A stretch of DNA of 64,000 nt, from positions 124,001 through 188,000 of the forward strand of contig JBFWOQ010000003.1 in NCBI GenBank assembly GCA_050250395.1, in the 5' to 3' direction. A program made the position numbers and the translations under genes. This stretch comes from JAGPUQ01 sp050250395. GTDB lineage: Bacteria; Pseudomonadota; Gammaproteobacteria; Pseudomonadales; Porticoccaceae. The notes below the pieces were generated by a model. It was not told the DNA's origin, ran no database searches, and worked only from the letters and a program-made list of their open reading frames with translations. Below are positions 53,400 to 62,539 of the stretch, piece by piece. Every line of letters begins with the position of its first letter. Position 1 is the first letter of the stretch.

Positions 53400-54095
53400 A
53401 TGCGATACATCCACTGGGAATTCCATCGCTCGGACCGGACTGGCTGGCTCCGCGCTGCGGTATTGGGCGCAAACGACGGCACCATCTCGGTGGCGAGTCT
53501 CGTGGTCGGCGTCGCCGCCGCCGGACAGACACAGAGCAGCGTCCTGCTCACCGCGATTGCGGGACTGGTAGCCGGCGCCATGTCGATGGCCGCCGGCGAA
53601 TACGTATCGGTCCAGTCGCAGCGCGACACCGAGCACGCGGATATCGAGCGGGAAAAGCGCGAACTCGCAGAAGAACCCGAGCGCGAAGCGGTGGAGCTTG
53701 CCGAAATCTATGAGCAGCGCGGCCTCGATCCGGAGCTGGCGCGGCAAGTAGCCGCGCAACTGACGGCAAAGGACGCGCTCGGTGCACACATCCGCGATGA
53801 GCTGGGCATTACCGAAGTCCTGCGTGCGCGGCCGATCCAAGCGGCCCTCATCTCGGCCTTGTCGTTCGCCGTGGGCGCCATCGTGCCCGTGGTTGCCGCG
53901 GCACTGTCACCGCCGGCGCGCCTGGTGGAGATCGGATCGGCAACGGCACTGGGAAGTCTGGTGATCCTGGGCGGCGCCGCCGCCTACGCCGGGGGCGCGC
54001 CGATTGCGCGCGGCGCGCTGCGGGTGGCCTTCTGGGGTGCGCTCGCGATGGCCATCACGGCGGCCGCCGGTCAGCTCTTTGGTGCTGCTGCCTGA
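53400..54095 (+). CDS. VIT/CCC1-family metal transporter
   Basis: The 231-residue membrane protein resembles VIT1/CCC1 iron-manganese transporters. LRAAVLGANDGTISVASLVVGVAA begins transmembrane helix 1, and MSMAAGEYVSVQSQRDTE follows helix 2. A Glu-rich cytosolic loop (about 75-130, the metal-binding helices in VIT1) and C-terminal helices complete it. It probably exports Fe2+ or Mn2+ from the cytoplasm. An ATG at 53400 with GGAAG upstream is preferred over an in-frame TTG at 53394. It is convergent with the buf operon. Confidence 0.92.
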   Translation: MRYIHWEFHRSDRTGWLRAAVLGANDGTISVASLVVGVAAAGQTQSSVLLTAIAGLVAGAMSMAAGEYVSVQSQRDTEHADIEREKRELAEEPEREAVELAEIYEQRGLDPELARQVAAQLTAKDALGAHIRDELGITEVLRARPIQAALISALSFAVGAIVPVVAAALSPPARLVEIGSATALGSLVILGGAAAYAGGAPIARGALRVAFWGALAMAITAAAGQLFGAAA

Positions 54096-54122
54096 CGGAC
54101 GACGCGCGAGCAATCCGCACCA

Positions 54123-54908
54123 TCAGAGCGCGTCGATCACCCATCCTGCGTTGATCCAGTGCTGCAAATAGCCCACCGCGCGGGCGGGTACTTCCTCCGC
54201 CGCGAACCGGTCGCACCACCGCTCGCAGACGGCGCTGAACCTGGCCCCGGCGCGAAATTGGTCCAACCCGAAGGCTTCAGCTTCCGTCAGGACGCGGAAC
54301 AGGATTTTGAGGTCGTGCCGCCACACCAGCCAGGGCCGGGATTGCGCTTGCCGCTCCAGAACCGGCGGTGCTTCCTCCGCATTCAGTGCAAGCCACAGGT
54401 CCGGCGCGTTGGTGTGCAGATCGAGCCGGACCAGGGACGGATGAAAGTGCAGGCGCAAGGCGGGCCAGCGGTCGGGAGCGATGGCGCCCAGCCGCGCGCT
54501 GTCGATGGCGATCGCATCGGGCGCGTCAAAAGCGTGGCACTGGGCCCACTCGAAACACGCCAGTTCGGCAAGCTCGCGGTGCGGCGCATACACCGGATGA
54601 ACGGCGAGAAACGCGGCCAGCTCGGCGCCAAACCAGCGCAGGGAAAAATTGCGGGACGGGTGTTCAGCGAGATAGGCATGCACCAGGCGCCGGAATTCAT
54701 CGTCGCCAAGGTAGGCATGAAGGCCGGAGAAATCGGCGTCCAGCGCCTCCACCAGACGCGCCCGGTAGGCTTCGGCATAGACGCCGACCTGGATTGCGGG
54801 CGCGATTCGCGCATTGGCGGCGATCAGGTGTTCGATGGACCGATCGGGATCGCGCAGAAAGCCCTGCACGGCAGCCTGCAATTCCGCCAGACCCACGACT
54901 TCACTCAC
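54123..54908 (-). CDS. bufC: Bufferin maturation protein BufC (DUF2063)
   Basis: The 261-residue protein has the DUF2063 pattern, with LQAAVQGFLRDPD and NARIAPAIQVGVYAEAYRARLVEAL in the helical N-terminal region. It acts as partner to DUF692 enzymes in bufferin and methanobactin-like systems and helps bring the precursor to the oxidase. The start is a GTG that overlaps the bufB stop (GTGA). It is third in a bufA2-bufB-bufC operon. Confidence 0.88.
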   Translation of the reverse strand: MSEVVGLAELQAAVQGFLRDPDRSIEHLIAANARIAPAIQVGVYAEAYRARLVEALDADFSGLHAYLGDDEFRRLVHAYLAEHPSRNFSLRWFGAELAAFLAVHPVYAPHRELAELACFEWAQCHAFDAPDAIAIDSARLGAIAPDRWPALRLHFHPSLVRLDLHTNAPDLWLALNAEEAPPVLERQAQSRPWLVWRHDLKILFRVLTEAEAFGLDQFRAGARFSAVCERWCDRFAAEEVPARAVGYLQHWINAGWVIDAL

Positions 54909-55786
54909 GCCCCTTGCCTCCGCTTCGCGACCGCACTGACACTGGCGCCGTCACTGGCCTGAGCCGCGTGTCGGCGGGCAATATCGAGTTCGGCGAGCAG
55001 TTCGCCCAGCGCGGGAATGTTGTCGTCGCGCTCGATCATGGTGGGAACGACACCAAAGCGGCGCACCGCGGCTTCATACAACGACCAGACCGCGTCGATG
55101 ACGGGATGGTCGTGGGTATCGACGATATGGGTGCCCAGATTCAGGTGGCCGGCGAGATGGAATTGCCGCACCCGGTCGGTCGGAATGCCGTCGAGATAGG
55201 CCAGCGAATCGAAACCGTGATTGTAGGCACTCACATAAATATTGTTGATGTCGAGCAGGATCAGGCAGTCGGCTTCGGTGGCGACGGCGGCGAGAAATTC
55301 CCACTCGGACATGACGGATGCGTTGTAGGTCAGATAGCTGGAGACATTTTCCAGCAGAATCTGCCGACCGAGAAAGTCCTGCACCTGCCGCACCCGTGCA
55401 ACGACGTGCCGCAACGCTTCTTCGGTGTAGGGCAGCGGCAGCAGGTCGTGCAGATTCAGACCGTCCACCCCGGTCCAGCACAGATGATCGGACAACCAGG
55501 CCGGCTGGATGCGCTCGATCAGCGCCTTGATCTCGGCGAGGTAAGCGCGATTGAGCGGATCCGAACTGCCGATCGACAACGAAACCCCGTGCATGACCAT
55601 GGGGTAGAGCGCGCGGATACGATCGAGGTAATGGAGCGGTTTGCCGCCGGGAACGAGATAGTTTTCGGTGAGGATTTCAAACCAATCGACCGCCGGTCGC
55701 TCGGCAAGAATGGTCTCGTAATGCTGACGCCGCAGCCCCAGGCCAAAGCCCTGGATAGTGCCGGTACCCATGCCTTTGTGTTCCAT
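54905..55786 (-). CDS. bufB: Bufferin maturation enzyme BufB (DUF692 multinuclear iron oxidase)
   Basis: The 293-residue TIM-barrel protein is of the DUF692/MbnB family. These iron enzymes oxidise cysteines of a peptide, in characterised bufferins to thiooxazoles. GFGLGLRRQHYETIL, WFEILTENY and SDHLCWTGVDG are seen. LLENVSSYLTY and LLDINNIYVSAYNHGFD also match, as does HLAGHLN. Start is uncertain between Met codons at 55786 and 55771. It lies 91 bases after bufA2 and overlaps bufC. Confidence 0.92.
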   Translation of the reverse strand: MEHKGMGTGTIQGFGLGLRRQHYETILAERPAVDWFEILTENYLVPGGKPLHYLDRIRALYPMVMHGVSLSIGSSDPLNRAYLAEIKALIERIQPAWLSDHLCWTGVDGLNLHDLLPLPYTEEALRHVVARVRQVQDFLGRQILLENVSSYLTYNASVMSEWEFLAAVATEADCLILLDINNIYVSAYNHGFDSLAYLDGIPTDRVRQFHLAGHLNLGTHIVDTHDHPVIDAVWSLYEAAVRRFGVVPTMIERDDNIPALGELLAELDIARRHAAQASDGASVSAVAKRRQGA

Positions 55787-55877
55787 CGGATGTCGCTATC
55801 CAGAACTGGCCACGGTGACCGTGCGGGGGCGGATGCACTCCGCGCTCCGCACGGCGATTTCAGGCTGTCGCCTCGAT

Positions 55878-56138
55878 TTATTCGACGACTTTCCCACCTT
55901 TGGCGGTGCATTCAGCCGCGGTCATGGCTTTAAAGCCCACGCCCTTGCAGCTGTTCTGCCCCTTGCAGGCATTCTGCGCGGTCTTGCAGTCGGAGGTTCC
56001 CTTGCAGGAGTTGACACCGCCACAGTGAACCTTGGCTTCGGTGGTGCCAGTGGGTTCGGCGGCGAACGTTGCGCCGCTGGTGAACAGGGCAGCCGCGGCG
56101 GCCGCCAGCATCAAGCCGCGAACATTTTCGATTTTCAT
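55878..56138 (-). CDS. bufA2: BufA2-family bufferin precursor (cysteine-rich metal-binding RiPP)
   Basis: The 86-residue precursor has a signal peptide (cleavage likely after TSGATFA) and a mature part with six cysteines in CGGVNSCKG, DCKTAQNACKGQNSCKG and ECTAKGG contexts. This fits the BufA2 group of periplasmic bufferins. Characterised bufferins are modified by BufB-BufC and bind copper; the metal here is unknown. GGAGAG lies 7 bases before the ATG at 56138. An in-frame ATG at 56153 overlaps that ribosome site and is less likely. Confidence 0.88.
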   Translation of the reverse strand: MKIENVRGLMLAAAAAALFTSGATFAAEPTGTTEAKVHCGGVNSCKGTSDCKTAQNACKGQNSCKGVGFKAMTAAECTAKGGKVVE

Positions 56139-56250
56139 AGCGTAACTCTCCATCGTGTAAAAACAGGACGACTCGGTTGAAACCGGGCGACATGATCGCA
56201 ACTGCATGATCAACGACGGCGCGCGGCGGTCAGCATCCTCGGATTCCATT

Positions 56251-56287
56251 GTCGTCGACTGATTGTCGACGACTGATTGTCGACGAC
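56251..56287. repeat. 14-bp tandem repeat with perfect inverted arms upstream of bufA2
   Basis: The 9-bp arms GTCGTCGAC (56251-56259) and GTCGACGAC (56265-56273) are perfectly inverted around TGATT. The unit TGATT plus GTCGACGAC is repeated at 56274-56287. The site lies 113-149 bases upstream of bufA2 and could be a binding site for a metal-responsive or other regulator. Confidence 0.6.
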
Positions 56288-56331
56288 TGGGTTTGCCGCG
56301 GATGCCGGGCATTAGTCCGACCAAGACCCCG

Positions 56332-56391
56332 ATAGTTTCAGTGACGCGAAAATAGTTTCAGTGACACGAAAGCAGCTTCAGTGAGACAAAA
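56332..56391. repeat. Three 20-bp tandem repeats (iteron-like)
   Basis: Three exactly 20-base units share the core TTCAGTGA: ATAGTTTCAGTGACGCGAAA, then a copy with one change, then a more diverged copy (56332-56351, 56352-56371, 56372-56391). Regular spacing suggests regulator binding sites, or a transposon end with multiple terminal repeats. Confidence 0.75.
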
Positions 56392-56583
56392 ACCGGTTTG
56401 CCGATCCGGCAAGGGAATCAGTCCGTGGCGACGGCATCGTCCCCATGGCTCCGAAGTGCCCGCTTTCCCGATGCCGCGCGCTGCGAATGCGTGAAGCCGC
56501 CGGTCGCGTTTGGGGTTTGTACGGGCCAATGCTGTGTTTTAGGCTTGGCAGCTCGTTGAAAAGCGCCACACCGGAGCCACGCC

Positions 56584-57846
56584 ATGACCCGCTGGATCGA
56601 CGCCAACGAGGTCGCGCGCCTGCTGGCCCCCGGCATGACGGTGTTCGTGGCCGGCGGCACCAGCGAACCCCGGACCATCGGCCGCGCACTGCGGGAGACG
56701 CCGGCGGCGAGTGCCGGAGTGACCTATGTGGGCGCGGTGTTGCCCGGCGCCCAGGCCACGCCCTTCGCCGATCTGCATCCGCAGTCGCAACTGCTGACCT
56801 GCATGCTCACCGCCGGACTGCGCGATCTTCACGCCGCCGGCCGGGTGGCGCTGGTGCCCCTGCAATACCGCGCCATCCACGACTGGCTGGCGCGCGAGGT
56901 GCCGGTCGATATTGCGATGCTGCAAGTCGCCGCACCCGATGCCGACGGCCAGTGCTCCTTCGGTCTGCGCGTGGATTTCGCCCCCGCCGTGTTGCCGCGC
57001 GCGCGACTGGTGGTGGCCGAGATCAACCGCGCCCTGCCCGCCCCGCCCGGCTGTCCGAAAATTCCGCTGGCCGCCATCCACTACGCGATCGCGGTGGAGC
57101 GGCCGCCACGCACGGAACCGCGCTCCGAGATCGACGCCACCGCGCGCGCCGCCGGCGCCGCCATCGCGCAATGGGTACGCGATGGCGACTGCCTCGAAGT
57201 GGGCGTGGGCGCGATTCCGGATGCGGCGCTCGCCGCCCTCGCCGAACACAACGATCTGGGTATCCATTCCGGCATGATCTCCCATGGCGTCGTCGAGCTG
57301 GCGCGGCGCGGCGTCGTCACCGGTGCCGCCAAGACCATCGACCGCGGTCATATCGTCACCGGATTTCTGGCTGGCGATGCGGAAACCTATGCCTGGGCGG
57401 CAACGGCACCGGAATTGCTGTTCAAGCCCGTGAACTACACCCACGACCACAGTGTGCTCGCCAGCATCGACAACTTCGTCGCCATCAACTCGGCCATCGA
57501 GGTGGATCTGTTCGGCCAGGTGAATGCCGAGATGATCGGCGGCCGCCAGCACAGCGGCACCGGCGGCGGCGTCGATTTCATGCGCGGCGCGGTGCGCTCG
57601 CGCGGCGGCCGTTCCATCGTCGCACTCGCATCCACCGCGGCGCGCGGCACCATTTCGCGCATCGTCCCCGCGCTGGCGCAGGGCACCGTGGCCACGGCAT
57701 TGCGCACCGACGCCGATATCTTCGTCACCGAATACGGCGCGGCCCGGGTGCGCCATCTCGACACCGAGGCGCGCGCCCGCGCCCTGATCGAAATCGCCGC
57801 GCCGGAATTTCGCGACGGACTGCGCGCAGCTTGGGCACGGCACTGA
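56584..57846 (+). CDS. Second acetyl-CoA hydrolase/transferase family CoA-transferase
   Basis: The 420-residue protein is a paralogue of the CoA-transferase at 44754-46034. It shows VFVAGGTSEPRT, INSAIEVDLFGQVNAEM (the catalytic-glutamate region in relatives) and GTGGGVDFMRGAVRS. FVTEYGAARVRHL follows. It should belong to family I CoA-transferases with an unknown acid. ATG at 56584 follows GGAG. It is followed by a flavin-barrel protein gene after 73 bases. Confidence 0.88.
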   Translation: MTRWIDANEVARLLAPGMTVFVAGGTSEPRTIGRALRETPAASAGVTYVGAVLPGAQATPFADLHPQSQLLTCMLTAGLRDLHAAGRVALVPLQYRAIHDWLAREVPVDIAMLQVAAPDADGQCSFGLRVDFAPAVLPRARLVVAEINRALPAPPGCPKIPLAAIHYAIAVERPPRTEPRSEIDATARAAGAAIAQWVRDGDCLEVGVGAIPDAALAALAEHNDLGIHSGMISHGVVELARRGVVTGAAKTIDRGHIVTGFLAGDAETYAWAATAPELLFKPVNYTHDHSVLASIDNFVAINSAIEVDLFGQVNAEMIGGRQHSGTGGGVDFMRGAVRSRGGRSIVALASTAARGTISRIVPALAQGTVATALRTDADIFVTEYGAARVRHLDTEARARALIEIAAPEFRDGLRAAWARH

Positions 57847-57919
57847 TGCGCCCCGGCTATTGCACATTTTGGATACAGCCATCCCGCAACCAAGCCATAA
57901 CAAATCAACAGGAGATGAC

Positions 57920-58576
57920 ATGAGCGAGCTCTACGGCGACCAGCACCGCGCGCTGCAGGACCGGTTTCAAACCCGCAAGATGGCCGATCGCATCGAACAG
58001 ACCATCGTCAGCGATCTACTGTCGGAGCAGGGCAAGGCCTTCATCGCGTCCCGCGACATGTTTTTTCTGTCCACGGTGGATCACCAGGGCCGCCCCACGG
58101 TGTCCTACAAGGGCGGCGATCCGGGCTTCATGAAAGTGCTGGATGACCGCACCCTCGCCTTCCCCAGCTACGACGGCAACGGCATGTTCTTCTCGATGGG
58201 CAACATCGCGGGCAACGCGCAGGTCGGGCTGCTGCTGATGGATTTCGAGCAGCCGTTCCGCATGCGCATTCAGGGTGCGGCCTCGGTGTGCGCCGACGAT
58301 CCGCTACTGGCCGAGTACAAGGAAGCGGACCTGATCGTCCGCGTGACAGTGAGTCAGACCTGGATCAACTGCCCGCGTTATATCCACAAGTACCGCAAGG
58401 AAACATCCTCGCGCCATGTGCCGCGCACGCACTGCGAGACGCCCTACGCGGAATGGAAGCGCATCGACTTTCTGCAGGACGCGCTCGCGCCCCGTGACCA
58501 AGGCAAAACCGCTGCCCAGGGTGGAACCCTGACAATGGAAGAGTGGGCGGCCAAGGTGCAGCGCGGCGAGGGTTGA
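57920..58576 (+). CDS. Pyridoxamine-5'-phosphate-oxidase-like FMN-binding protein
   Basis: The 218-residue protein has a split beta-barrel flavin-binding fold. LLSEQGKAFIASRDMFFLSTVD, GRPTVSYKGGDPGFMKVLDD and MGNIAGNAQVGLLLMDFE form the barrel strands. A tail with SQTWINCPRYIHKY completes it. Proteins of this subgroup are FMN or F420 oxidoreductases with unclear substrates. True PdxH function is unlikely from the pattern. AGGAG lies 5 bases before the ATG at 57920. Confidence 0.85.
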   Translation: MSELYGDQHRALQDRFQTRKMADRIEQTIVSDLLSEQGKAFIASRDMFFLSTVDHQGRPTVSYKGGDPGFMKVLDDRTLAFPSYDGNGMFFSMGNIAGNAQVGLLLMDFEQPFRMRIQGAASVCADDPLLAEYKEADLIVRVTVSQTWINCPRYIHKYRKETSSRHVPRTHCETPYAEWKRIDFLQDALAPRDQGKTAAQGGTLTMEEWAAKVQRGEG

Positions 58577-58591
58577 TGGTTTTTGATCTGC

Positions 58592-58616
58592 GCTGCACGA
58601 TGGCGTGCAGCAGCCA
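58592..58616 (+). terminator. Possible terminator after the flavin-barrel gene
   Basis: An 8-bp stem (GCTGCACG at 58592-58599 with CGTGCAGC at 58604-58611) has an ATGG loop. A short TTTT follows about 7 bases later. It lies 15 bases after the stop of the flavin-barrel gene. The gap before the T-run makes it a weak call. Confidence 0.45.
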
Positions 58617-58673
58617 GAGTTTTCTCAGAGATCCAATGCATATTGGAGAAAGGCAAGGAGCTGTTAGTGCGAT

Positions 58674-58715
58674 AACTGACCCCTTTCATTCGAGAACTGA
58701 ACCCGTTCGCTTGGC
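58674..58715. repeat. Two 21-bp direct repeats at the 3' edge of the nucleotidyltransferase cassette
   Basis: Units AACTGACCCCTTTCATTCGA (58674-58693, plus one G) and AACTGAACCCGTTCGCTTGG (58695-58714, plus one C) are adjacent direct repeats with several mismatches. They end at the stop codon of the cassette's second gene. AACTGACCCC repeats recall the multiple terminal repeats of some IS21-like elements; that link is from memory and unverified. Confidence 0.5.
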
Positions 58716-59638
58716 TAGCGCCGAATCTCCAGCAACTCATAGTAGTGAGCCGTTTCATTAGTCAATGGATTTTCCGTCTCTGTTACCTGGCAAAGAAGCC
58801 GAACCTCTTGATCCAAATGCAATTCCGAAACATCGGCGAGCAATCGTTTCGGAAAGAGTATCCGGAGAATTTCCCCAGTATTTGCGCGCAAATGAATCCG
58901 TTCGCGCTTGCTGAGCAGCTCGATCACTCCGATAAATAGCTGATTGCTCTGTTCCTTGAGTGTCGTTACTTCTAGGGCGGACGCTATATCAGCTACCGTC
59001 TTTTGATCTGCGGTCCACCTGTGAATATTTTGACCGGAAAATGCCCAAGAAACCTCAAGCGCACCTGATTGCGCCCGAATAATCTTTAGAAACTCTCGTA
59101 AGCTGCGTGCACTGGAAGGCCCAAGATCGGTTACAGCCTCAAGAAAGTTGTCCCCGCGGCCATTTGATTCCAGTACACCAAATACGCGTTCAATTGCATG
59201 CTTGGCTACACCATCATCAAATAAATCTCGATGCGCCGCGGCTGCCACCAGCAAGCGCGAAGACCCAGGGAGAATTCCCGCGAGACGCAAATCTAAGTCC
59301 TCATATAGATCGGCGGGAACTCTCTTGCGAGTGATGCCACCATGAATGAATCGCAGCGCAGCGTACCCCAACATTTTGCGCAGTTCGTCCGCAGCTTTTG
59401 CGACGATATTGAGCGGAACGGACCCAGATCGAAAGGTGTCAGCCATCATTCTAAAATCAACTAGCTCATATGCCTGACCGATCTTCTCAAGAGACTCAAA
59501 CGTTTCGAGATCATCAATATGGGACTGAAGAGAAATTGCTTGGAGAATATGAGAAAAGCTACCTGAATCGGCCTTTTCGCGGCTCGCGGCCAGCAGCTCT
59601 TTGGCCTTGTCAAGGTACTCTTTCGACTTCTTGCTCAT
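58715..59638 (-). CDS. Uncharacterised protein, partner of the nucleotidyltransferase
   Basis: I do not recognise this 307-residue protein. It is largely helical to about residue 230 (MSKKSKEYLDKAKELLAAS begins a charged helix). The C-terminal part looks like a small beta domain with LHLDQEVRLLCQVTE. No signal peptide, membrane helix, or clear nuclease, HEPN or kinase motif is visible. Base composition is clearly AT-richer than the neighbours. Its start overlaps the stop of the nucleotidyltransferase gene (ATGA), so the pair are co-translated and probably work together. Confidence 0.7.
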   Translation of the reverse strand: MSKKSKEYLDKAKELLAASREKADSGSFSHILQAISLQSHIDDLETFESLEKIGQAYELVDFRMMADTFRSGSVPLNIVAKAADELRKMLGYAALRFIHGGITRKRVPADLYEDLDLRLAGILPGSSRLLVAAAAHRDLFDDGVAKHAIERVFGVLESNGRGDNFLEAVTDLGPSSARSLREFLKIIRAQSGALEVSWAFSGQNIHRWTADQKTVADIASALEVTTLKEQSNQLFIGVIELLSKRERIHLRANTGEILRILFPKRLLADVSELHLDQEVRLLCQVTETENPLTNETAHYYELLEIRR

Positions 59639-60078
59639 GGCGCTACCCTAATACGGGCTATGCCTTTTGGCTGCTCATCTCTATCGTACCCGTACCAGCC
59701 TCGCCAATAGCTCCGTAAATCTTGATCCTCAGCGACCGCAAAAAGCACATCGCATCCTAATGCCTGTTTGATGTTGACCCGATCAACTAGCCTAGCCAGA
59801 TGCTGTTTGCGTGCTTCGGGGAGCGAATCAATCTCTATCATCGAGCCGAATACGACCAAGTCAACGTCGCTGGGGTCAATCTTTTCAGTCGTAAACGAAC
59901 CATCAATCCAAATCTCAAACGAGAGTCCGATTTGCTTGAGTGCTTGAAGATATCGCTTTAGTCCAAGAATGAGGCCGATGCGCGTTTTTGTTGTCGGAAA
60001 TGTGCTTAGAAAATGATTATCGAGGTCACTTTCCTCGACGTCATGTAGCCCCGGCGCAAGAAGCGGCTTGTGTGTCAT
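59635..60078 (-). CDS. Minimal nucleotidyltransferase-fold protein (DUF6932-like)
   Basis: The 147-residue protein has the nucleotidyltransferase-fold signature: GS at 60-61 (IDGSFTTEKIDPSDVDLVV), Asp71-x-Asp73 and a candidate third carboxylate Asp110 in GCDVLFAV. This would allow NMP transfer to a protein, nucleic acid or small molecule. It resembles DUF6932 proteins of unknown function. It is much smaller than CD-NTases of CBASS and like MNT-type antitoxins in size. Its downstream partner overlaps by four bases. A strong hairpin lies 38 bases upstream. AT-rich composition suggests horizontal transfer. Confidence 0.78.
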   Translation of the reverse strand: MTHKPLLAPGLHDVEESDLDNHFLSTFPTTKTRIGLILGLKRYLQALKQIGLSFEIWIDGSFTTEKIDPSDVDLVVFGSMIEIDSLPEARKQHLARLVDRVNIKQALGCDVLFAVAEDQDLRSYWRGWYGYDRDEQPKGIARIRVAP

Positions 60079-60115
60079 TGAATGCTCGCCCTGCTGGCGC
60101 TAATGTTGAGCATCT

Positions 60116-60149
60116 GGAAATCTTCCGTGTTTGAACACGGAATATTTCC
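60116..60149. repeat. Long hairpin upstream of the nucleotidyltransferase gene
   Basis: The 15-base arms GGAAATCTTCCGTGT (60116-60130) and ACACGGAATATTTCC (60135-60149) pair with one mismatch around a TTGA loop. The hairpin lies 38-71 bases upstream of the nucleotidyltransferase start, so it may sit in the leader RNA, act as an operator or mark an insertion edge. Confidence 0.7.
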
Positions 60150-60161
60150 GCATACCCCGCA

Positions 60162-60195
60162 CGACCCTTGCCGGATGCTCGCATGCCGGGTCGGG
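60162..60195. repeat. Second, imperfect hairpin next to the long hairpin
   Basis: CGACCC and CCGGATGC (60162-60178) pair imperfectly with GCATGCCGGGTCGGG (60181-60195), with an internal bulge. Together with the hairpin at 60116-60149 it gives a paired-hairpin layout like REP-type or insertion-end structures. Confidence 0.45.
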
Positions 60196-60499
60196 CAACC
60201 CTTCGATCAAAAATCGCTTTTGAAAAATCACTTGCACACTCCATCGCCTCTCTTCGATGCGCCACCCTACAAGCCAACCGCCGCGCAATCCCGGGATATT
60301 TCGCTATAGCCCGCACAGCCGCGGAAGGCCGCCCTTCTCTGGCAGTTTATTGAAAAACTGCTGCGGCAGTCATCTGCTTCGTTGCGCGGTGCTCGCTCTA
60401 TCGCCCATCCATCGGATAGGTCTCGGTCGCCGTGCGCCGCAGGCCGTCTCGCGACGTTTCCCGACAGGGCGCCAGAACATCCGCAAGGTCCAAACAACG

Positions 60500-60531
60500 G
60501 GTTCCCGACATCGCCCACGATGTCGGGAACC
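60500..60531 (-). terminator. Terminator hairpin after the second monooxygenase
   Basis: Perfect 14-bp arms, GGTTCCCGACATCG (60500-60513) and CGATGTCGGGAACC (60518-60531), surround a CCCA loop. On the minus strand the sequence after the stem is CGTTGTTTGG, only mildly T-rich. It begins 8 bases past the monooxygenase stop, which fits a terminator. Confidence 0.7.
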
Positions 60532-60538
60532 GAATCGT

Positions 60539-62365
<1,827 letters not shown>

Positions 62366-62539
62366 GGCGTGAGGCTCTGGTTATGGGTTGACTGCTGGCG
62401 GCATCCGCGGACCGAGTCAGGCGCGCATGGCAATGCGCCGTCCGCGAAGACACCACCCTGTAAGTTGCTTGGCCCCCACCAATAGCTCAAGCCGTTAAGC
62501 AGGTCAAGCCTGGGCGGCGTACCTGCGGTTGCGCCACCG

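Larger units (their letters stand above)
56139..56583. other. Repeat-rich divergent region between bufA2 and the second CoA-transferase
   Basis: This 445-base region holds two clustered repeat sets (56251-56287 and 56332-56391), described separately. It also contains the promoter sides of bufA2 (minus) and the CoA-transferase (plus). No coding sequence with any support is seen. Confidence 0.6.
60079..60538. other. Hairpin-rich gene-free stretch
   Basis: Between the nucleotidyltransferase cassette and the second monooxygenase there is no supported gene. The stretch contains three hairpins (60116-60149, 60162-60195 and 60500-60531) and the palindrome GCAGTTT/AAACTGC at 60342-60361. The short ORFs lack features. 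Confidence 0.55.

Noticed and set aside
58715..59638. HEPN toxin as partner of the nucleotidyltransferase
   Set aside because: No Rx4-6H motif in a helical hairpin context was found by eye. It remains testable by structure search.
59635..60078. CBASS cyclic-oligonucleotide synthase
   Set aside because: At 147 residues it is too short for a CD-NTase, and no CBASS effector (phospholipase, nuclease, membrane protein) is recognisable beside it.
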